From an uncultured bacterium (lineage in GTDB: Bacteria > Planctomycetota > Planctomycetia > Gemmatales > HRBIN36), in NCBI GenBank assembly GCA_937858435.1, contig CALLZJ010000236.1:1-34554 (forward strand): a DNA stretch of 34,554 nucleotides, given 5' to 3'. Made by a program: the position numbers and the translations under genes. The first letter of the stretch is position 1; each line of letters begins with the position of its first letter. The notes beneath the pieces were generated by a model. The model did no database searches, was not told the origin of the DNA, and saw only the letters and a list, made by a program, of their open reading frames with translations. Of the stretch, positions 16,131-23,056 are shown in pieces.

Positions 16131-17299
16131 GGCCGGCGTTTGCTCCACGACCTACCGCCGCAGATGGAGATCTAGTGAACCAAGTGCAGCGCGGGTACAA
16201 TAGCTTGGGTCAGTTGGTCGTGGACTGGAAGGCCCAAGGCGGCGAGCACTAAACCGGGGGCGCCGTGAACACGAGCACGTTAACGAAGGTGCGGAGTTCA
16301 GGCCGGGCGGGTCATCCGCTGCGGGTGGCGGCTGCCCAGCCAGTTCAGGCGGCTGGCGGTCAGCCAGTTCGGAAGGCTGATGTTTCTAGGGTCATTAACC
16401 CACTTCGCGGAGGATACCGGCGGCGAGATACCATGGAGAAACGCCTCTACGTCGCCCATGATGCGAACTTTAATGTCTCGTCGATCCTGAACACCAGCGG
16501 CTCGGCCGTCGAACGCTACGTCCTCGATCCCTATGGCTCGCCCACGTTCCTGAACGGCAGTTGGTCCGCCATCGGCACTTCCGCCTATGCGTGGTCGCAC
16601 CTGCATCAAGGCGGCCGGCAGTCCGCCGCCAGCAGCCTCTGCCACTTCCGGCATCGGGAGTTTAGCCCTACGCTGGGCCGGTGGATGACGAATGATCCGA
16701 TTGGGTTCCACGGATGGGATCTATCCCTTTACCGAGCATTCGCAGGCACTCCGCGTAGCATACGCGACCCCGAGGGTCTCCTGGCTTGCCAGGGTCAACA
16801 AGTCGAGGCGCCTCAGCCCTTTGATCCGTGCAAACGCATCAGAGACATTCTGGAAGCCTATGCGCGCGCCATTACACTTAAGCAAGGAATAGACGCAGTC
16901 CAGTCAGTACTCAGAGTGAGGATGGTGTTTCGCATTGCAACCTCCACCATCTGGGAGCCACGAAATGTCGGTCTCCCTCGACCCGGCGAAAAGTAGGGAG
17001 AGCTTGTTGCCCGTCCAATCTTTTTCCCTGGGTTCGTTATCAATCTCGTCAATAGCTTTCTAGTTGAACAGATAATTGCAGACATGGTGCGACGCGGCAA
17101 AGTGAAGCCCGAGGACTTCTGTCGCCAGCTGGCCAACTGCGAGGCTGTTTTCAACGGTAGAAGGCAGGGTGTGTTCATCATTGGCAATGCGGATTGGGCG
17201 GGCGGAGGACAGCGATTCAAGTGCGAGTGGGGCAAGGACGGTGGCTATATGTGGAAGGAGTGGGGTTGGAGATATGCATTGGGACTTGACACGTGGTGA
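16131..17299 (+). pseudogene. Decayed RHS orphan-tip cassette 5
   Basis: Segment A (16175-16291) carries an 18-nt insertion that includes an in-frame TAA at 16250-16252. A frame change lies just upstream, where the FTSYDAA-like stretch is split. Segment B is shortened: the linker joins straight to KRLYVAHDANFNVSSI, then continues to GRWMTNDPIGF and RDPEG. The tip is interrupted by TAG at 16994-16996, and the same frame stays open past it to TGA 17299, through GFVINLVNSFLVEQIIADM, FCRQLANCEAVFNGR and WKEWGWRYALG. Pieces readable as separate proteins are 16265-16996 (243 aa, GTG) and 17084-17299 (71 aa). The tip does not align with tips 1-4 and I do not recognise its family. The partner gene downstream is intact. 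Confidence 0.72.
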
Positions 17300-17327
17300 A
17301 GGGCAAGTTCTTCAGAGGAGAAGCGGT

Positions 17328-17726
17328 ATGAGTCAGACCAGAGTCGTAGCAGTAGCCATGATGTTTGGAGTGCTTGCCATATTCGTAGCAGGCTGCAAGT
17401 ACGATCCCGTGTGGACCTGTCTCGTCGGAGTTAATGATGTTCCATCACTCGCACCAGGGGAAACGACCAATCTCAAAGTGGAGATCGAAGTCCGCCCACC
17501 AAAGGCGGGCAATTCTTTACTTCTTCGACTTGTTAGCAATGACCAAGGTGTAACGGTGAAGCCACAGGAACTATCTTTGGCGACTGACGACCAAGGCAAT
17601 GCTGTTGCGGAGTTTCGCATTGCTGTGAGCCGGGACCAGCGCCCGGGACAAAGGACGCTAAAGCTGTATCACGCTTTGAATCGGAGACCTACCGGTGAGT
17701 TGGCGATTGCAATTCAAGTGCGATAG
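17328..17726 (+). CDS. Putative immunity lipoprotein of cassette 5
   Basis: 132 aa from ATG 17328, with AGAGGAG 7 nt upstream. The N-terminus MSQTRVVAVAMMFGVLAIFV followed by AGC is a lipoprotein signal with a lipobox-like end (Cys22). The mature part is a single beta-rich domain (ETTNLKVEIEVRP, SLLLRLVSNDQGVTVKP, GNAVAEFRIAVSRD, RTLKLYHALN). This pattern resembles an immunoglobulin-like fold, although that is only a guess. It sits 28 nt after the end of the broken tip and is itself undamaged, which would fit selection to keep immunity. The family is not recognised. Confidence 0.7.
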   Translation: MSQTRVVAVAMMFGVLAIFVAGCKYDPVWTCLVGVNDVPSLAPGETTNLKVEIEVRPPKAGNSLLLRLVSNDQGVTVKPQELSLATDDQGNAVAEFRIAVSRDQRPGQRTLKLYHALNRRPTGELAIAIQVR

Positions 17727-17732
17727 GGCGAC

Positions 17733-18092
17733 GGTCAGTTGATCACCGAATGGCAGGCCCACGGGGGCGCTGTGAATACGAGCACTTCACCCAAGGTGCA
17801 GTACGCCTACTCGGAGATGCCGAGCGGGGCGAATCATTCGCGCCTGTCTTCGATCACGTATCCCAATGGCCGGGTCATCACGTACAACTACGCCTCCGGC
17901 TTGGCCAGCGACATCTCGCGGCTCTCCTCCATCAGTGACGGCGGCACGACGCTCGAAGGCTACGACTACCTCGGCCTGGGCACGGTCGTGCGGCGGACGC
18001 ACCCCGAAGCGAGCGTCGACCTGACCTACATCAAGCAAGCTCGGGAAGCGAACGGCGACGCGGGCGACCAGTACACGGGCCTGGATCGCTGA
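17733..18092 (+). pseudogene. Truncated RHS-core fragment (cassette 6 remnant)
   Basis: Begins abruptly 6 nt after the stop of the cassette 5 partner, in the middle of segment A (GQLITEWQAHGGAVNTST), and follows the cassette 3 core collinearly. It ends after YTGLDR at a TGA (18090-18092). Positions 17733-18089 match 11281-11637 without gaps and with few mismatches. It has no tip, no start codon and no partner gene. The next features are tRNA genes, so this marks the right end of the array. Confidence 0.75.
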
Positions 18093-18141
18093 TGGAACGC
18101 GGCAAACGGGAAGATATCCGATCTATCCGTGAAGGGCTGAG

Positions 18142-18223
18142 TGCGAGAGGGGGGAGTCGAACCCCCACGGGTTGCCCCACTGGATCCTAAGTCCAGCGCG
18201 TCTGCCAGTTCCGCCACTCTCGC
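18142..18223 (-). tRNA. tRNA-Leu (anticodon UAG)
   Basis: 82 nt including the discriminator base, without encoded CCA. The acceptor stem pairs GCGAGAG with CTCTCGC, the anticodon stem CTGGA/TCCAG encloses CTTAGGA (anticodon TAG, forward-strand 18187-18189), and the T arm is GGGGG-TTCGACT-CCCCC. The extended variable arm (TGGGGCAACCCGT) is the class II feature expected for Leu. It lies 49 nt beyond the end of the RHS remnant. Confidence 0.96.
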
Positions 18224-18303
18224 GGTCGCGTGGCCATTCCATCATAACGGGACGCCGGTCAGGGCCCCCGGGTTCGGGGTCAGGGCCTCCGGCTGGCCGG
18301 CAG

Positions 18304-18375
18304 TGGGCGCTGCAGGTTTCGAACCTGCGACCCCCTCGGTGTAAGCGAGGTGCTCTACCGCTGAGCTAAGCGCCC
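18304..18375 (-). tRNA. tRNA-Val (anticodon UAC)
   Basis: 72 nt including the discriminator, without encoded CCA. The acceptor stem is GGGCGCT/AGCGCCC, the D arm GCTC...GAGC, the anticodon stem CCTCG/CGAGG around CTTACAC (anticodon TAC), and the T arm GCAGG-TTCGAAA-CCTGC. It lies 80 nt from tRNA-Leu on the same strand, so the two may be cotranscribed. The 226 nt between it and lspA show no gene. Confidence 0.96.
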
Positions 18376-18601
18376 GTCCTGGAAGGATACAGGCCAACCT
18401 CGGGGCCTCCAAGGGGCCAGCGGTCCCATGTTCTTAAGGCTTGGCGAAGGGGCCGGGGCAACGGCAGGGCTGCCGGCCTGGCGGCAACTGACCTGGACAT
18501 GATCTGGGGAACCCGGCATCATCAATCTGGGGGAGTTGGTGTCGACCGACGGCTAGCCGTCCTGCGCGGGCTTCCGCGCGCTGCAAGCGAGGATGAACGT
18601 G

Positions 18602-19171
18602 ATGACGGCGACGGCGCGGCAGAGCATGACCTGGTTCTGGATCTTGGCCGCCCTTGGTTTCGTGATCGATCAAGTCTCCAAGTTCGCGATCTTCGCCTGG
18701 CTGCAGTTGGGCGAGCACGTGACGCTCATCGACAACTTCCTGCACATCCCCCACAACCGCCTGAACCACGGGGCCCTCTTTGGCATGGGGGGCGAGTTCG
18801 GCCCCGCCGCCAGCCTGGGCTTCGCCGCCTTCAGCGTGGTGGCCATCGTGGTCATCATCATCTGGACCCGGCGGTCGTCGGTCGCCCAGGATCGCTGGCT
18901 CATGACGGCCCTCGGACTGATCGTGGCCGGAGCCGCGGGCAATCTGGTCGATCGGCTGCTTTACCAAGGGGTTCGCGACTTCATCTGGATCTTCCATGAA
19001 TTCACGTGGATTGCTCCCGAATCGCGGCCCAGACCCTTCAACTACGCTGTCTTCAATTTCGCGGACACCTGGCTGGTGATCGGAGCGATCATGCTCCTGC
19101 TCCACACGTTCTGGGTGAAGGAGCCCGCGCGCACCACTGGGCCGGCGCCGATGGCGCCAGCCCAGGAGTGA
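18602..19171 (+). CDS. lspA: Lipoprotein signal peptidase (signal peptidase II)
   Basis: Inner-membrane aspartyl protease that cleaves prolipoproteins before the lipidated Cys. 189 aa from ATG 18602, chosen because GAGG lies 9 nt upstream; ATG 18593 in the same frame is an alternative, but its GAGG is directly adjacent. Four membrane segments are visible. Conserved motifs are DQVSKFAIF near the N-terminus, RLNHGALFGM (NxxGA.F), GNLVDRLLYQGVRDF with the first catalytic Asp, and FNFADTWLVIG with the second. Between the Asp motifs, HEFTWIAPESRPRPF is a slightly long periplasmic loop. The C-terminus ends in a Pro/Ala-rich tail. It stands alone, with genes of the opposite strand downstream. Confidence 0.95.
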   Translation: MTATARQSMTWFWILAALGFVIDQVSKFAIFAWLQLGEHVTLIDNFLHIPHNRLNHGALFGMGGEFGPAASLGFAAFSVVAIVVIIIWTRRSSVAQDRWLMTALGLIVAGAAGNLVDRLLYQGVRDFIWIFHEFTWIAPESRPRPFNYAVFNFADTWLVIGAIMLLLHTFWVKEPARTTGPAPMAPAQE

Positions 19172-19194
19172 ATTCGCACGCTAGTGCCCGTCGT

Positions 19195-20961
19195 CTAGAA
19201 GCGCCACTCCAGCCCGGCCGTCACGCCCTGGGCCCAGAACGTCGTCGTCGAGGGGCGGAAGAAGGTCTGCTCCGCACCGATGGCCGGCGCCGGCACGCCA
19301 TTGACGGACCGCTGCAGGTAGGTCCCGTTCACCGCGCGGGGGATGGCCGCCCCGGGCCGCTGGACGTTGGTCCAGACGAGCAGGTTGTAGCCGACGAAGA
19401 CCCGCATGTGATCGGTAACCTGGAGTCCGAGCTGCACGCCGAACTCCGGGGCGATGCTGAAGACGTTGCGATTGTAGTTGCCGATGTTGGAGGGCCGAGC
19501 CAACAGGCCGCCGTTCAGTTGCTGGTTTCCGCCCAGACCCGGCGGCGCGGCCACCACCGTCTGGCCTTCGATCTCCACTCGCTGCGAGGTGGCACCGAAG
19601 GCGAACTTGAGGCTGGAGTTCATGAAGAGCCGCCGCCAGCGAATTTCGGCCAAGAGGCCCAACTGAGCACCATAGAAGTTGTTGATGCCCGAGAAGCGAT
19701 CCTGGACGAAGAAGCGGGCTCCCGGAGCGGGGCCGCCCGCCAGGCCGACGAGGTCCTCGGTGATCGTGATTGACTCATCGAGCCGCAAGTAGCGGAAGCC
19801 AGCCAGGCCGTCGACCGACCAGTTGGACCGGCAGCCGGCGCCCTGCCAGATGTGCTTGCGGAAGTTGAGATCGGCACCCAGCAGGCGGGTGGAAGCCCGC
19901 ACGTCGACGCTGCCTGCCAGAATGCCCGGCAAGGCGACGAGTTGGACGTCCTCGGTCGGCACGAAAGCGCCGAGGGCGGGGTCGAACGCATTGGTGTTGT
20001 AGAACGGCCGGAAGATCGGCGGGTTGCCGGCCGAGTTCGATCCGACGAAGAAGTTCTTGTTCCGCTGCTGGAGCATGAAGAAGCTGCCATCCATGCCCAG
20101 CCGCTCACACGAGTCCCACCACCAGCCCAGGGAAACCCGGCCGCCGCTGAAGAAGCCCATGTTCACGTCGTCGCCGAACAGGACGACCGTGCCCGGTACG
20201 CCCAAGGCACCCGGGATGCTGCCCGGCGGCACGGCCCCGAGGTCGGTGGAGGTGACGAGCGGCGGGACCTTGTCGGCCTTGAGCACCCAGCCCAGGTACT
20301 CGAAGCGCATCCACACGCGTCCCGTGGCGCCGTAGGGCCCCATGCCGCCGACGAAGTAGCCTTCGCCGTCCCAGTCGGCGCCGATCGGAGCCCCGGCTTC
20401 GTCCAGGCCCTGCCAGCCGAAGAGCGTGGGATCGCCTTCGACGACGTGTCCCGGACCAGCAGGCGCCGGCATGGGCAGGACGGCCTCACCCGGCGCCGGA
20501 GCGCTGGGCTGAGCGGTCGGGCTGGCCGGCGGCGGCTCGGCAGCAGCGGGTGCTTCGGTGGGCGCAGCGCCCGGCTTCTGATCACTGGGCTTGGGAGCGT
20601 CGGCAGGCGGGGGCGGCTGCGGCAGGGGCAGCGGCGTGTCCCAGGCCGAGGCCGGGGCGACACCGAATCCTTCATCGCGAACGACGCGCTGCGGCGCGCC
20701 CAGGACCGGGACGGGCCGGCCAAGCGTGATGCGGACCGGCTCGGCCGGTTCGGAGGCGACGACCAGCCGCTCCTCGGCGTCGGCGCCGCGCGGCGCCTTG
20801 ACCGCGATGGGCCGAGCCAAGGTGGGCCCGGCGGCTCCGCGTGGTCCGTCGGTCGCATAGGCCGGCCAGGCCATAGCACCGCCGCACAGCAGTGCCAAGG
20901 CGAGCCGGCGCAGAGAGAGCTTGGATTCGAATCCGGAGTGGGCGTGCATCGTTCGCTTCAT
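19195..20961 (-). CDS. BBP7-family outer-membrane beta-barrel protein
   Basis: 588 aa from ATG 20961 (AGGTGAT just upstream); the frame continues to 21018 without a better start. The N-terminus MKRTMHAHSGFESKLSLRRL followed by ALALLCGGAMAWPAYA is a signal peptide. Residues about 40-180 are Pro/Ala-rich, low-complexity and probably unstructured. From about 190 (GYFVGGMGPYGATGRVWMRF) to the C-terminus is a porin-like domain with many amphipathic strands (GGRVSLGWWWDSCERLGMDG, MNSSLKFAFGA) ending in GLEWRF, an aromatic C-terminus typical of outer-membrane barrels. BBP7 proteins are widespread, often multicopy, in Planctomycetota; their substrate is unknown. The next gene on this strand ends 63 nt upstream of its start. 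Confidence 0.85.
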   Translation of the reverse strand: MKRTMHAHSGFESKLSLRRLALALLCGGAMAWPAYATDGPRGAAGPTLARPIAVKAPRGADAEERLVVASEPAEPVRITLGRPVPVLGAPQRVVRDEGFGVAPASAWDTPLPLPQPPPPADAPKPSDQKPGAAPTEAPAAAEPPPASPTAQPSAPAPGEAVLPMPAPAGPGHVVEGDPTLFGWQGLDEAGAPIGADWDGEGYFVGGMGPYGATGRVWMRFEYLGWVLKADKVPPLVTSTDLGAVPPGSIPGALGVPGTVVLFGDDVNMGFFSGGRVSLGWWWDSCERLGMDGSFFMLQQRNKNFFVGSNSAGNPPIFRPFYNTNAFDPALGAFVPTEDVQLVALPGILAGSVDVRASTRLLGADLNFRKHIWQGAGCRSNWSVDGLAGFRYLRLDESITITEDLVGLAGGPAPGARFFVQDRFSGINNFYGAQLGLLAEIRWRRLFMNSSLKFAFGATSQRVEIEGQTVVAAPPGLGGNQQLNGGLLARPSNIGNYNRNVFSIAPEFGVQLGLQVTDHMRVFVGYNLLVWTNVQRPGAAIPRAVNGTYLQRSVNGVPAPAIGAEQTFFRPSTTTFWAQGVTAGLEWRF

Positions 20962-21023
20962 GGTTATCACCTGGAGGTCGCCGCTAGTTGTCGATTGAAT
21001 CCGAGGGAGCCGCCCCACGGAAG

Positions 21024-22736
21024 TTATTTCCGGAACCAGGAACCGAGGAAGTTGCCTTTGCCGACGCCGGTTCCCAGGGCTTCGATGCCAAAGTTGTAAT
21101 CGCGGCCGAAATCGCCCACGGCGAGGGCCACGCTGCTGGTTGAACTGGCGACCTGGTTGCCGCCCAGGGAGCCGACGTTAATCGCACCCCGGCGCCAGCC
21201 CAGCGGAATGACGAGGTGAGTCACGTTGTACAGACCCGGCCGCAGGCCAGCGAAGGCGTAAGCGCCGTTGATGCCCGTCCAGGCCACGCGCTGGACCTGT
21301 ACGCCCCGGTCGTCGACGCCGGTGAGTAGCACCCACGTGCTGAAGATGCCGCGGTCACCTTCGTCAAAGAGACCGTTGCGGTTCTGGTCGGCATAGACGT
21401 AGCCCGTGATGGTTGCGGGCTTGAGCCAGCCGAAGTTGTAGTTCGCGCCGGCAGCGCCCGAGAAGAGCTGGATGCCGGTGAAGCGGTTGGCCTGGGCCGA
21501 ACCGCCCAGCGTGCCGGGTGCGTTGATCTTGCCCGGGAGCATGCCCACCGCGGCACCTTGCACGATCTGGTAGCTGCCCGGCCGGAGGTTTTCGAAGGCG
21601 TAGCTGCCGTCGGCCGCGGTCAACCGGGTGATGTTGACGAGCTGGCCGCGGTCGTTGTAGCCCTGCAAGGTGACAGCCACGCCGCCGATGCCCACCGCGC
21701 CGGAGAAGATGGCGCCGGCGTTCGGCACGTCGATGTAGACGACGCCGCCGATCTGAGCGGCCAGCAGGTGGGCGAAGTTGTTGTTCGGCGCGCCTTGCGG
21801 TCCAAGCACGACGGTCATCGCCCGATTGTCAAAGCTGTTCGGGATGACGGTGCCATTACGGCTCAACAAGCCGTTGATGTAGCCAGGCGGCAGGCCCATC
21901 TGGCGGACGATGTAAGTGCCGGGCTTGAGGTTGTTGTTGGGCACATAGCGGTAGGTGACGACGATCTGGGCGCCACCCATGCTGCTGATGGCGGCCTGGA
22001 GGTTGCCGCCGCCCGAGGCCGAGGAGGTGGCGATCGGCGTGACCGTGATGTTGATCGTGCCGGTGCCGACGTAGGCGGAGAGGTTGGCGTTGCTCACGGT
22101 GCCCTGGCTGGTGCCGGTCACCGTCTTAGGGGCAAAAGTGACGCCGCTGGCCCCGGCGTAGTCGGTCAGGCCGTCATAGGCGCCCGCCTGGTAGTTCTGG
22201 TGGTTGGATCCGGTGTTAACCGTGACGGAAAGCCCGGCCCCCGTGACCTGGATGCTGCCCTGGACCGTGGCCGTGATCTGAGCACCCACGTCGTCCAGGT
22301 TCTCGGCCCGAATTTGGCTTGTGATCTTGCCCAGCACCTGAATGTCCACGCCCACCAACTGGCCCAGGGCCGGGTTGAACTGCGGCAGCGCCTGCAGGAA
22401 CGGGGAGTTGGTCGGACGGTCGGCAACGGTGAACGAGTGGGTCTGGGTGAGCGGCGTTTGCGGGATCGTGTTGTCTTGCGAAAACTCGTAGTAGCCCTGG
22501 GCATTGGAGACCGTCGTGCCGATCAGTTGGCCCGCGGCGTTGAAGAGGCTCACGGCCGAATTGGCGATGACCGGCTCACCCGGGTCCCGCAAGCCGTTGG
22601 CGTTGAGGTCGTTGAACACATAGCCGCTGATGGTCGTGCCACTGGGCACGCACCGATCCTCGAGCTGTTCGACGCCCAAGAGCGAAGGGCGGCGCGTCCG
22701 CCGCTGAGAAGAGCCTTGCGAGAGCATCAAAGACAT
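21024..22736 (-). CDS. Secreted surface protein with SdrD-B/Cna-B-like repeats and a choice-of-anchor E-like domain
   Basis: 570 aa from ATG 22736 (GGAGG 6 nt upstream); the upstream open frame to 22874 has no such site. Residues 13-33 contain RRPSLLGVEQLEDRCVPS, the N-terminal motif seen on many planctomycete exported proteins. An SdrD-B-like domain follows (ISGYVFNDLNANGLRDPGEP, Ca2+-binding type, ending GYYEFS). Next is a middle domain with LPQFNPALGQLVGVDIQVLG and YRYVPNNNL, resembling choice-of-anchor E. Two more prealbumin-like repeats end DGSYAFENLRPGSYQI and GAYAFAGLRPGLYNVTH. The third SdrD-like unit has YADQNRNGLFDEGDRG. The protein is probably a structural or adhesive surface component. 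No sortase motif is seen. Confidence 0.82.
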   Translation of the reverse strand: MSLMLSQGSSQRRTRRPSLLGVEQLEDRCVPSGTTISGYVFNDLNANGLRDPGEPVIANSAVSLFNAAGQLIGTTVSNAQGYYEFSQDNTIPQTPLTQTHSFTVADRPTNSPFLQALPQFNPALGQLVGVDIQVLGKITSQIRAENLDDVGAQITATVQGSIQVTGAGLSVTVNTGSNHQNYQAGAYDGLTDYAGASGVTFAPKTVTGTSQGTVSNANLSAYVGTGTINITVTPIATSSASGGGNLQAAISSMGGAQIVVTYRYVPNNNLKPGTYIVRQMGLPPGYINGLLSRNGTVIPNSFDNRAMTVVLGPQGAPNNNFAHLLAAQIGGVVYIDVPNAGAIFSGAVGIGGVAVTLQGYNDRGQLVNITRLTAADGSYAFENLRPGSYQIVQGAAVGMLPGKINAPGTLGGSAQANRFTGIQLFSGAAGANYNFGWLKPATITGYVYADQNRNGLFDEGDRGIFSTWVLLTGVDDRGVQVQRVAWTGINGAYAFAGLRPGLYNVTHLVIPLGWRRGAINVGSLGGNQVASSTSSVALAVGDFGRDYNFGIEALGTGVGKGNFLGSWFRK

Positions 22737-23056
22737 CGAACGCCTCCATGGTTCGAGAGCAGCCGGCGCCAAGCCGTGGCCGTTATTTGGTCGGTTCTGC
22801 CGGTGTTCCAAGTGGAATCGGATGGCAATGCCGGAACGGGGTTGTTGCCGCCGTCCGCTTCGCAACCTGCACAACCCGTACGAGAGGGCAGTAGGGTCCG
22901 CCTGATCGGCAATCTGGGTGCCATGCGAAAATCCGTCAGAATCTCGAGAGTTGGGGTTGTTTCAAGCGGGGAATCGGTCATCATGAAGTCGAGTCGACCG
23001 TGCTCGGACGCCCCGGTGAGGAGCCAGGACACGGCCTGCTCGCATCAGGCTTCCGC
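22737..23056. other. Divergent intergenic region
   Basis: 320 bp between the surface-protein gene (leftward) and the coiled-coil gene (rightward). It must carry a promoter for the leftward gene, but I see no clear promoter pair, hairpin with a T-run, or small gene. If the rightward gene starts at GTG 23000, the gap shrinks to 263 bp. Confidence 0.4.

Noticed and set aside
17169-17327. Longer 5' extension of the cassette 5 lipoprotein gene
   Set aside because: The extension overlaps the tip frame and lacks a ribosome binding site, while ATG 17328 has a good one and opens a lipoprotein signal.
7050-18375. Insertion sequence or integrative element carrying the RHS array, with the tRNA as attachment site
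   Set aside because: No transposase, integrase or terminal repeats are visible, and no repeated tRNA end was seen at the left side of the array.
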